Source: Phellopilus nigrolimitatus (lineage: Eukaryota > Basidiomycota > Agaricomycetes > Hymenochaetales > Hymenochaetaceae). Taken from it: a DNA stretch of 64,000 bases. Shown piece by piece: positions 51,380 to 61,149 of the stretch. Positions within the stretch are counted from its first letter, which is position 1. Each line of letters begins with the position of its first letter. Position numbers and translations under genes: made by a program. The notes below the pieces were generated by a model. That model ran no database searches. It was not told the DNA's origin and saw only the letters and a list, made by a program, of their open reading frames with translations. The stretch is taken from assembly GCA_021029095.1 (NCBI GenBank), contig JAJOHG010000068.1:79251-143250 (forward strand), read 5' to 3'.

Positions 51380-51774
51380 CGCCCGCGTTTCGAGGGCGGT
51401 ATCCTTATAGCCGCAAGACGCTCATAGGCGATCTTTCTCTCGGTATCTTGGCGGAGGGCGAGTTGGGAGGTCAGAAATTTGACGTTGCCGTGGTACGTTC
51501 GCTCACGAATCCATGCTTCTTCCTTTCCTTTTGCGTCCCTGGTCAATATCCCGCAGTGCACGATGGCCTACCACCACTTCTTGTCCATCGAAGCCGTTTT
51601 GCGGCCTTGCTCAAGCCCGGTGGTGCGTTCCTCGGCGCCGATCTCACTGAGTCTGACGCTCCAGATGCCTCTTTGGGCAAGCCCGAGTTTCCGCATGCCA
51701 TTGCGCACAGAAACGCAATCGCTGGGCCTTCCATCCATGCGGCCTTAAACGCCGCGGGACTCGAGGACTTCTGA
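51380..51774 (+). pseudogene. SAM-dependent methyltransferase fragment fused to the Kap123 relic
   Basis: After the Kap123 patch PPNSIAAKYNA, the sequence changes to FDVAV, a GT...AG intron (about 51,494-51,554), TMAYHHFLSIEAV, then in another frame FAALLKPGGAFLGADLTESD, HAIAHRNAIAGPSIHAALNA and AGLEDF before a stop. This is the C-terminal half of a class I methyltransferase (post-II HH and LKPGG motifs). The SAM-binding glycine loop is missing. The two genes meet within about 40 bp, so this is a chimeric relic. Confidence 0.6.
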
Positions 51775-52180
51775 TATCATCCATGTGTGCACGTCGCCAC
51801 CCCTGAGAGGGAGTTGAATGTGCTCATCGCCAGGGGCGTAAGGCCCGCTGGTACAGCAGCGTGATAATCCACACTGGGTGTTATTGGCGGAAAGAGTATA
51901 GTTCTGCATGATATAGCGGAAAATCGGAGCTGTTTTTACTTTTGACGGCCTGGGGAAATTCTCCCTCTCTCACAACATCCTGCGTTTGAACTTCTGACTC
52001 AGTACATTGTAACTCCCATTAAAGACGTCTACTATCTGCTGTGAACGCACTCCGAGCGATGTTTCCGACGTGATTCGTTTGAACTCTTCAATATTGGCCG
52101 ACCCTCTTTGTCACAAGCTTGGCTTCCTCGCTGTAGCGTCTACCAGAATCACACCCGGGACGATTTCTCGAACTCCTAAT

Positions 52181-52500
52181 ATGAAATGGGGCTTTCTCAA
52201 CAAGCCCGACGCTTCCAAAAATCAGTTTCAGCCTACGCCAGCGACAAAAAGACCACCGGCCACCATCAAAGACGCGGCGAGAAGCTCTATATGCTCAATC
52301 CCGACCTCGTTGCGGCTGCGGGGTCCAAAGGCATAACCGGGTGCCTCGATATCGACGGTCCCGTGATACCTCTGAGCACCAACATTGTCCGGATGAAGGA
52401 GCTATATATTTTCGACAAAACGTATGCTAAAACAGAAGTTCAAGCTGTTCATTGAGTAACCTCACTTATGGGTGTTACTGTGCTTGCAAATTTTTCAGTG
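52181..52500 (+). pseudogene. Truncated N-terminal paralogue of the SET gene
   Basis: Starts MKWGFLNKPDASKNQFQPTP, matching MKRGFLNRPGALSDASSPKP of the SET gene 950 bp downstream, and then loses the frame. A second frame reads GEKLYMLNPDLVAAAGSKGI then CLDIDGPVIPLSTNIVRMKE. No SET domain follows. Probably a partial tandem duplicate. Confidence 0.5.
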
Positions 52501-53129
52501 CCGCGAATCCGATGTCCCATTTACGATTCCGGCAAAATTACCATCGATACGCCACGGTAGGCCCCTATTCACGGAAGTCATGCTAGAGCTTTGAAGGTCG
52601 GTTCCATTTCGCAACGAGGCGGAGTATACATATCAAGTCGCTGCTTTTTTTCATTTCGTATGGGAAGCTATAGACTAGTTTGGAAAATTAAGCCTCTCTT
52701 CTGTCACATTTTCTGAGCATGGGACCAGGCAAGGCAGCATAGAGGGACAAGTCGATAAGATCGTCGATAAGAGGAATCCGCGCCGCCGTGTGCAACATGC
52801 GTTACTTCTTGGACTCGTTGGTTGGTCTCGCTCTTTTCGTACATTCTGTCTTCAGAAAGTACGAAAAACGCCGGCCTTTCTCCTTGTAGGAATAACATTG
52901 TGTCCACGAGTTTGAAGTTTGGATGAAGATGGTATCGGGTGAACCCTTCCAGTTGCGTTTTGGATTCGTTCCAAAATCAACACTTGCTGTGAGCCACCTT
53001 CCTTGGCAAGCCACCACTACTATAGATGCGATGGTGATTGCGCATTGTGAGTTATTCTAAAGTCCTTTCAACTTGTTCTCATATATACGACAGAGCGAGA
53101 TCGGACTGCACTATTGTTTTTCTCCAGCC
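52501..53129. other. Intergenic upstream of the SET gene
   Basis: No supported coding region; presumably contains the promoter of the SET gene. The ATG is preceded by TTTTTCTCCAGCC. Confidence 0.35.
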
Positions 53130-54503
53130 ATGAAACGCGGATTCTTGAACCGACCCGGTGCTCTTTCTGACGCCTCTTCGCCGAAGCCTGGCACGGTTAC
53201 TTCAGGACCAAAGCTCTCCCAGCCCAAGGATCAGAAAAGCAAGCCGGACAAGGCAACGGCAAACGTGCTCAACTTTATATTCGAAATCGACAGGAGGAAC
53301 GATGATGACGCCGAACTGATTGCACGCTACACTCGCGAGGGAAGGCCTAAGTCGTTCATCCGCGTTTGCAAAACGCTGAAGCTCGAGGTATTCTGCGCAT
53401 GGTTATGCTATGACGATGTTATTGGATACTCTCCGCCAAACCAAGATTGGGGCCCGCTTTTGCCGCCGACTCCCCTTCCGCGTCCGTATCGCATCGGTGC
53501 GTCACTGCTGCATGGTGCGGCGATCGGCGTGATTTCGACGCGAGCCCTCGCATTCGGAGAAACTATAATCATCGAGAGGCCGCTGCTCATGATGCCTAGG
53601 GCGGTCCTGATACCCGCTGATGCTGATCAAGCACAGTTCGAGCTTGAAAAACAGTTGGAGGTGATGTTAAGTCAACTCGACGAGAAGAGCCGCGCGCGGG
53701 TGAATATGTTGTCGAACTGCAAGCCTGCGAAGTTTGGAAGCAAATTATGGGGTATCATAACGACGAACGGATTGAAGTGCCGTTTCCCGCAGTCTCGTTA
53801 CTTACCTGCTTACGTGGGTATCTTCCCTGACATCTCACGAATCAACCATAGGTGCGTATTCTTGTTATCAGAGTGAAAATGAGAACTGAAACAAGTGCAC
53901 GTTGCTACTAGCTGCAGCCCGAACGCAGTATGGGCATTTGACAGCCGTGCGCTTTGGGCAGAGATACGCGCGACGCGACCGATCGCGATTGGAGAAGAGA
54001 TCACGATCTCATACATACCGCCAACGGATAGCCGCGCAGAGCGCCAACAAACTCTCAAGGACAAGTACGGATTCACCTGCCACTGCACGCAGTGCGCTGC
54101 TACTGCTGGTCGCGCCGCCGCCGCCGCGAGCAATGAACGCCGGCGGCAGATCAACGAGACGAACAGGGACGACGCCAGGGAAAAGTGGGCGGCGTGGCTC
54201 CGCGCGCCCGCCTCTGCACGGTCGGATTCAGTGATCGCGCCGCACGAGGCTGTCCTCCCGCTTTTGGGCATCGAAGGCCTGGAGGAAAGGCGCGGGCGGC
54301 ATGTCGCCTGGATCGCCCTGGCGTATGCGGCGCTAGGAGATGAGGCGAATTTTAGGCGCTGGGCGGAGGAGGCGGAGAAGTTGGCGCGTGTGCTGGAGCA
54401 GGATGTGGGTGGTTACGGGTACCAGACCGGCGAGGCGTGGCAGAAAGCGTTGAAGAACCCACAGGCACTGTCGATTTGGGGAAAGAGGCATGTTAGTGGT
54501 TAA
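53130..54503 (+). CDS. SET-domain (SMYD-like) protein, 437 aa
   Basis: Likely protein-lysine methyltransferase. Exons 53130-53851 and 53912-54503 (60-nt intron) join in frame: the junction rebuilds NHSCSPNAVWAFD, the NHSCxPN motif that binds SAM. Further SET motifs are GVISTRALAFGETIIIERPL (N-terminal SET strands), EEITISYIPP (the ExxxxY region) and the post-SET-like C-H-C-x2-C (FTCHCTQC). C-terminal helices follow (WIALAYAALGDEANFRRWAE). It lacks a MYND finger between the SET halves, as in many fungal short SMYD-like proteins. The N-terminus (MKRGFLNRPG) is shared with the truncated paralogue upstream. This is the only clearly intact gene between 46.4 kb and the telomere. Confidence 0.8.
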
Positions 54504-55008
54504 ATTCCCGGCGTGCGTGTGTATCCGGTATGTTTCTTGTCGGGCCCTCTTTTCTGTATTTCTTGTCAGTGTATGAAGTGTTGTTCTGTATCTTTTCTTG
54601 ATGTCTTGAGACTTTCTGGTCGTTCGCCTACCTCTTTTCGATCTCATAATTGTCTTTTTGCCTACTTTGTGTATCGCTTTGAAGATAATCTAAAGAATGG
54701 CAAGCGACTGTTGAAAGCGTTGTCCAGAAAAAGAGCGGAGCCTGACCACTGTCTGTCACGCCGATCTCTGCCGCCCTCACATTGTCAGGGCTCACAACGA
54801 CACCCATATCTTGACCGCGACCGCGACGACGTTCTACTCATACGAGGACATACGAACACATGCCTCTAGACGCAGACGAATGGCGACGCTCTCGCCGCAG
54901 TCAGACTACGAGTTGGGCGACCGGCCTGCCCATTGCCCACGACAGCAACAACGTCGACTACATCGCGCAGTAACGACTACACACATAACCCGAATACCTT
55001 GAAGCCAC
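54504..55008. other. Intergenic
   Basis: 3' flank of the SET gene and 5' flank of the Mub1 relic; no gene recognised. Confidence 0.35.
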
Positions 55009-56760
55009 TATGCGCGAGCATTAGGTCCCAATTGTACGATAGGAGAGGTGAGTCTCAGTTTTTTGCCCATGGCCGCCATCGCCATGCTCGACACTGACCG
55101 AGCGGCTCGATTACAGCGCTTGACACCACGTCCCCGCTCCCATTGCTCAACTCGCTCGCCCACCTCACATTCCTCACTTCGATTTTGTCACGCATCCGGG
55201 AGATTCTTACCTGAGGCGGCGGCCTGGAGCGCCTTGTCCACCTCCTGCGTGATTTTTGTCTCTCCCCGCCATCGCCAGAGAAGTCCTTCGCCATCTACGG
55301 CCTCTTTTCCTGGACTTCCCTGCTCGCCGCCCACTCCCACTCTCAACCCCAAATCCTTTGACCGGCACACAGCATATCGGTTTTGCTTCGCATTTCAAAG
55401 CGTAGTTTGGCGTACTGGGATCGGAGCCCAGACGGAGTCGCGTCGTGCAGGAGGGCACGCTAGATGTCGTCGGCTGCGGTGTTGAAGCCTGGCTCGCATC
55501 GAAAGACTTCGCTGTCGGCCCGAGCGCGAGCGCGAGCGGCATCCCGCGCGAGACCCGCGAACAAAGACAGCTCAGGCGGCGGCGGCAGCAGCTCGAGAGC
55601 GCCAGCGAGAGAAGGCACATGAGCTCGTCCGCCTTCTTGCGCGAGAACGATCTTTCGCGATTGCCGAGGTGAGTTCGATTTCTTGACTTTCTTCGCGCTT
55701 GCTCATCTGACGCCGCCCTCAGGACGAACAGCTTCGGATGCGGAGACGACGGACACTTTTGCAAACGCTGCGCTACTGGGCTCTAGGACGCCGACGCCGT
55801 CTGCGTCGACATCGCGACCGGACACGGAGACCGAGGACGCGGATGTTGAGATGGAGACGTCGATGACGCAGGATCAGGACGCGGATGAGAACACGTGCCC
55901 ACCGTCCCTTTCATATCCTCCATTGACTGTTGGCATTGTCTCCGCGGCCGGGGCCTCCGATTCTCTCGACATCGACCTCGATGCGCGCATCATGATCAAC
56001 ACGAACGCGGCGGACGACAACGTGTCTGGTGGGATCGTGGCGCTCGATTAAAACGTCAACGACGGCTTGGCGATGGACACCCCGTCTGGTGCGCCTGGCG
56101 CGATCGATTCCACGCAGCGCACACACGCGACTACCCAATACCCGCAACATGACGCGCGAGCACCACCATCACCACGGCTACGCGCACGGGCGAGAAGAAC
56201 TCTCGCCGCGTGCTGTCCTGGCGAGTTTAGCCATGCACGCGCATGCACACCCGCCGATGCCTGTCGCGATGCCTGTCATCGCGGACGGTGCGCTTGCGGG
56301 TCCAGCATGGAGCTCGCCTGCTCGCCTTTCCACAGGCGGATCGAACCTTGAACTCTTTCGTTCAAGCGACGCGCGGTGCTCTAGCATTACCCGCTGCTGA
56401 TGCTGCCCCTCCTTCACCGGCAGCGGCGGGCCCCACCCCGCGTGCGGCGCACAGACGCCATCATCATTACGGTGTGGAGGAGCCGCGTCCGTTCCGCGCA
56501 GAGGGTATACTGCTTTCGCTGCAGCACCTCGCCTATCGCAGCAAAACCCGCACGTACGCCAGGTGTTTTACAAGCAGCGCCTGAGCTTCCATCCGGCGAC
56601 AGCGACGTGTAGCGCGGGCACGCCGTCAACATCTGCCACGCCTGCTGGAGAGAGGGATAATTCAAACTGGAGAGGAGGCGCGTGGACTAGGACCGGTGCA
56701 TCGACAAATGCACACGCAGTTGCGACGGCATCGGCGGATCTCAAGAGGGACGGCTAGCAT
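55009..56760 (+). pseudogene. MUB1: MUB1/samB (armadillo-MYND) relic
   Basis: Mub1/SamB works with the E3 Ubr2 in yeast and in morphogenesis in filamentous fungi. The relic starts MREH, stop, VPIVR, stop: two early stop codons where the family has sense codons. It continues in patches: LDYSALDTTSPLPLLNSLAH, LTFLTS, GGLERLVHLLRDFCLSPPSP, KSFAIYGLF, TLNPKSFDRHTAYRF, VVQEGTLDVVGC, REKAHELVRLLARERSFAIA, a Pro/His-rich linker (EHHHHHGYAHG), ILLSLQHLAYRSK and QVFYKQRLSFHPATATCSAG. Frame changes are frequent. The C-terminal MYND zinc finger is absent. Clearly non-functional. Confidence 0.75.
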
Positions 56761-57286
56761 CGATCGTCGAGCCCATCTCGCCGAACCCGCAGCCTTCCAC
56801 GGACGGGCAGGATGGTCCGCCGATGCTCCCACAGCTTCCCCTTTGATTCTGTGCGTTGCCATTTTTCTTGTTCGTGAAATCTTTGAACGACATGCTGACT
56901 ACTTGTGATTCTACAGGTTTCGCTCTCCTTGCCTCAGCATGTACGCGCGCATGCCGCCAGCCCGCCGTACGCTCATATCCACGTGTCACATTCTCTTTCC
57001 GTGCACCTAACCTTTTCGTTCTCATTACCGTTTCTTTCGCGGATATTTGCGTGTAAATACGACTCGGCCCGATTTGTCCTGCTGCGGTCTGAGTTCGCTT
57101 TCTGTTTGGCGGGTTGCCAAGCGGCACTTCGAGTGGGATCGAGTTTCGGCTGGGCTAATATCAAAGTTGTACCATGTGCGTGGCGCGCGCTTTAAAAGTC
57201 GGGGTATATATAAATTTGCCCTTTGCGGCGTTTTTGCTCCTTCGCTGACTTTGTAGCCTCCGGGAATGAATAACAAAACAGTTGGA
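56761..57286. other. No gene recognised
   Basis: Between the Mub1 and Dicer relics. No supported frame; the right part may be the 3' end of the Dicer-like relic. Confidence 0.35.
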
Positions 57287-57870
57287 TTATAAATTGCAAG
57301 AAACGATAAGGACAAAGTACGGGCCCCCAATTTTAAATCTACAGACTCTTGGACGCAACACGGACATCAACCTTAGCCGCTCCAACGCACCGCGCACCGC
57401 GTGCATGTCGCCATTGCTGTCGAGGTACACGGCGCCCAGCAGACGCTCCACGATGTCGCTGAGGAACTTAGGCGCCTGCAACCGCGCGAGCGTCGCCCAC
57501 GGAAACGTGTGCCGGCTCTCGAGTGCGCGTTCAGTTTCTTCAAGGAAAAGCGCGAATGCATCGCGCCGATGATCCAGCAGCGCCCCGCTCTAGCGCAGCA
57601 GACACTGTATGAGACGTACAGTGTGCTGTGTCAAAGAGCGCACTGCAAGCGCGCGCGGGTCGGCATCCGAGCGTAGCATCGCTGAGTCGAGCACGACGTG
57701 CGCGCGCAAGCACACGAAAACGAGGAAATGCATATTGGCGAGCGCCGCTTTGCGCTCGTGCATCTGCCTGGGTGTGTAGGCGCCGCGTTGCGCACCCGCA
57801 TCTAAGCCTGCGCTGGGCTCGCGTGCATGAGGGCTCTATAGGTAACAGCTTGTGAGATGGACTCTGGGTT
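57287..57870 (-). pseudogene. Dicer-like C-terminal (RNase III) relic
   Basis: On the - strand the patches GAYTPRQMHERKAALANMHF, LVFVCLRAHVVLDSAMLRSD, DAFALFLEETERALESRHTF and APKFLSDIVERLLGAVYLDS follow one another with little frame change; the second RNase III acidic signature (D-I-V-E) is readable. A TAG (57592-57590) interrupts the frame between CLLR and SGALLDHRR. The first RNase III signature, PAZ and helicase parts are missing. Dicer cleaves double-stranded RNA in RNA interference; this piece cannot. Confidence 0.75.
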
Positions 57871-58220
57871 AGAAAGTTGAATGGACACACCTTTATGCGG
57901 CTCGAGCGCGAAGATGGCCGTGAAGAGCGAAGACGACCATGTTGAGCGAAAAGCCTGTAAAAGAAAGTTAGAAGACGCTGCTGTAAAATAGAGTAAAACT
58001 TTGCACTTGCATTGATATCACTGCTTGCGGACCTGGCACGCTGACACGAAAGACTGTCCGGCACAGCCCGAGGTTAGAGATGCGCGTCGTCTTCGTCTTC
58101 CTCTCGACCTCTCGACTTCGCTTCGCACATCGTGTCTATTCGTAAGTTGTTTCTTCTGCTTCATGCCTTTAGTATGCTAATCTGTAAACTATCTGTCTAG
58201 ATGCGAGGATCATGCCTCGG

Positions 58221-58275
58221 CAGCTGCAGCTGCAACAACAGCTGCAACAACAGCAGCAGCAACAGCAACAGCAGC
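58221..58275 (+). repeat. CAG/CAA microsatellite (polyglutamine)
   Basis: Interrupted CAG/CAA tract that reads as a Gln-rich stretch in one frame (MPRQLQLQQQL...HLRRNMSRW). It lies 5' of the Kin1 relic. Confidence 0.8.
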
Positions 58276-58467
58276 ATCTCCGCCGCAACATGTCGCGCTG
58301 GGCCATCTTGCGCTGGCGAGTCCGGTCGCGTGGAAGAGCCGAGAGGAGGATTAGATAAAACAAAGACCTAGGTATGTAGTGAAATTGTCTGAACGCGAGC
58401 GCGATGCTAACGACTGCTTCAGCGCCTCGAACGCGTGCCCTCCCTACCGCGCGCCAGCCATCTGTGA

Positions 58468-58760
58468 ATGATGCACGCCCCCCGACCGCTGTCAATGCCG
58501 ATGGCTCCCCATCAGTGCGTCCCTACCGGTGGTGGTGGTGAACAGACGTATGCACCCGCGGCCGCGCAGGCGCCGCTCGAGTCGAGCACGAGCATCCGTA
58601 CCCAGAAGCCGCTCAGTTCGAATCGTGTGCTGGGAGATTACACACTCGGAAAGACGCTCGGCGCGGGCTACATGGGCAAAGTCGAACTGGCGTATCACGA
58701 TCTCACCGGCGAGAAGGTGCGCAGCGGCTTCAACGTCATCAGTTCGATCTGCACACTAAC
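58468..58760 (+). pseudogene. KIN1: KIN1-like kinase relic, N-terminal part
   Basis: The frame reads SSNRVLGDYTLGKTLGAGYM then GKVELAYHDLTGEKV, the glycine-rich loop of Kin1/Kin2-type Ser/Thr kinases (polarised growth, Snf1/AMPK-like group). After GEKV the expected AVK strand with the catalytic lysine is missing and the sequence turns into unrelated, AT-rich DNA. The remaining kinase domain is absent; the C-terminal part of the same gene resumes after about 1.3 kb. Confidence 0.7.
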
Positions 58761-58789
58761 GTTTTTTAAAATATATTTAGTAACGATCT

Positions 58790-59890
58790 CGTCCGCCGTG
58801 TGCACGCCGTGTTCGCACACACTCGCCACCTCTCGGAGAGAATCGGCTTCCGCACCGCGAGCGCGTGCGCGCAGACGCTTGGATGCTCGGCCAGGCCGAC
58901 GCCCTCAAGGCCCTCTGCGACGACGCTGTCCGCGCAGAGCCCGGCCGCCAACTCGAGTGTCAGGTCTGGCACCAGCAAGCCAGCAGCTCCCACCGCTTCG
59001 ACATCCTCGGAAAGCGTCTCTACAAATCCTACGTCCGCCTCACCAACATACATCGTCGTCCACATTTCCAACAGCACCGAGGAAGGAAAGCAGGACACCA
59101 TACTCGCCAACGTTCATCTTGCCTCCACCCTGCCCTCCCCCGGCGCCGCCGACAACTCTCTCGCCCCCGGCATTATCCTCGAGGCCGTCCACACTGTCGT
59201 GTGCACCCCGCACTGGTCGCCCATGCACGCGCTTGTGCTGCTCTGGAACAACTTCGGGGAGTCGCTTCAGGACGGCTCGCACCTCTTCGCGACGCAGCAA
59301 CCCGTGCGCGGCTCCGTGTGCGCCGTGATCAACCTCGAGGCGGCGGGATCCACGGACCCCGAGCTGCTCTTCCAGACGACGAGCACGCAGACGATCGGTG
59401 CGTACGTGCGCCTGTACTGTACCGTCGTCGCGAACAACATCTTCTCGTCCGGCGTACTCATATCCGATACCGACTTCCGCCAGTTCGAGCTCTATCTCGA
59501 CGTCACCGAACTTGACATGGCCAACGTCGACCACTCGTACTTCTACCACATGCGTAAGGTCACCGTGCACTACATCCAACTCGGTGTCGCGCAGTACATG
59601 AGCGACAACGCGCTTGTCCTCCTGCGTTTCCTCTCCTCGCCCGACTCCCCGCTGCCCGAGTTCACCACGGGCTACATGCGACCCACCACCGTCTACATCT
59701 CGTTCCTCAACGCTTTTTTTGTGCAGTACGGCTTCTCGACCGCCACCGCGCTGTACCTCCTCCTCACGTCCAGCGTCCTCGTCGCCTCACAAAGCGCGAA
59801 CATCGTCGGCCTCAGTCAGACCAAGCCAAAGCGGATTATAGCATGGCGCTTCCGCGTCTTCCCGCACCTGCGAGCACACATTACTCCGGG
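58790..59890 (+). pseudogene. PFF1: PFF1-like vacuolar membrane protease relic (M28) inside KIN1
   Basis: Patches read LVRRVHAVFAHTRHLSERIG, ADALKALCDDAVRAEPGRQL, LECQVWHQQ, then after a frame change VVHISNSTEEGKQDTILANV, SVCAVINLEAAGSTDPELLF, VANNIFSSGVLISDTDFRQF, HYIQLGVAQYMSDNALVLLR and TGYMRPTTVYISFLNAFFVQ. They match the N-terminal peptidase part of Pff1-type M28 membrane proteases. The family SAHYDS zinc motif is NVHLAS here, and the GEE motif reads GES, so zinc binding and catalysis are lost. A long single frame (58,800-60,212) runs through it into the Kin1 C-terminal region. Confidence 0.7.
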
Positions 59891-60099
59891 CTGTCGTACG
59901 ACACGCACGCCGTACCGTCGCCGACTTCGCCTAACTGGCGCGGCTTTCCCTCAGCCACGCGCGCGCGACACTGGTTCTGAAGTAGACGATACTGACAATG
60001 CTCTCTCAGCCGGTTCGGCGAGCGCAATCCCCCTGTGTTTGCGGAGCGGATGGATGTGGATAAGGAGAAGGAGGCGTAGGCGAGAGGCAGAAGCAGCAA

Positions 60100-61140
60100 C
60101 AGCCGGCGCCCGAGATCGATCCGGAGCTGGGCGGGTATTCACCGTCGAGTCACATTGCTTCGTCGCTCGTGCGCGAATTCGGCACGCTCCTCGGCGGCAC
60201 GCGCAGGGATGACTCCTGGCTGAGCAAGCGCTCGAGCATCCTCGGTGGACCCTCGCCAGGCCCGTCGGGCGATGTGGGAGAGCGCGAAAGGAGAGAGTCT
60301 ATGCAAATAGACGCAGAAGAGAAGCCGGACTCGGAAAGGGAGTCCGCGGCAAGAGCGTACCGTAGAGCCAGAGCCAGCCGATCTGCAGCGCGCACCGGCG
60401 CACGGCCACGAATCTCAACCTACAGGGGCGCATGGCACGGCACGAACGGCGAAGCAGCGGTGCGGCCCTGTTTGCCATGGTGGTGGCGGGCGGGACGACA
60501 GGGCGCCATCGCAACCCGTAGACAAGCATGGGCATGGCAGGCGCGTCTTCTGTGCCGCATCACAACTCTGCGTTTGAGCGCACAACGGAAGAGGAGAAGA
60601 ATGCAGATTGTCAGGATCAAGATATGGACCAGTATCCGGATCAGACAAAGAGCGACGATGAGCAGAATTCGGGGCGGATAAGGAGTTCAAGCCTTTCTTT
60701 CTGAAGGGCTTGTTCAGATACGTTTACAGCGGGACTCGTGTCATTGCGCTTATCCAACATAATAACATAATCTTATTTTTCAGTGTCTCGACGACAACGT
60801 CAAAGTCGCCGCCGGTCATCAAGGCAGACATCCGGCGCGTTTAGACTGGGTGTAGGTGCAGTACCGCGAGACGAAGAAGGGATTCGAGTGCCTCCACGCG
60901 CCGTCGATGTTTCCTCCCTGCAAAGCGTGCAATTGGACAACACACGCTGCTCGCACCAGTTCACGCTCTCCGGCGCCAACGACCATTTCGATGTGGCCCA
61001 GCGCAGGAGCTGCCCGCCGGTGGGGGGGGCTCTACTCGCTGATGAAGAAGGCGTCGAAGCTCTCGTTTGGTTTGAAGGGCAGGGAGCGCGAACGGGACAG
61101 CTCAGGGCCCAAGCAGGGTTGCGCGACGCTGAGTCTTCGT
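60100..61140 (+). pseudogene. KIN1: KIN1-like kinase relic, C-terminal part
   Basis: Patches SSHIASSLVREFGTLLGGTR, RDDSWLSKRSSILGG, KEFKPFFLKGLFS, VSTTTSKSPPVIKADIRRV, VQYRETKKGFECLHAPS and KASKLSFGLKGRERERD match the C-terminal half of fungal Kin1 proteins up to the region before the KA1 domain. The intron after KGLF has lost its donor (AG|ATACGT where GTACGT is expected), and a stop follows IRRV. The broken donor and the stops are substitutions, so this is real decay rather than indel noise. Confidence 0.7.
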
Positions 61141-61149
61141 CCGCCAACA

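Noticed and set aside
58800..60212. A single 470-aa gene
   Set aside because: The frame mixes a Pff1-like part with out-of-frame Kin1 C-terminal sequence, and lacks catalytic residues and a start; treated as two relics.
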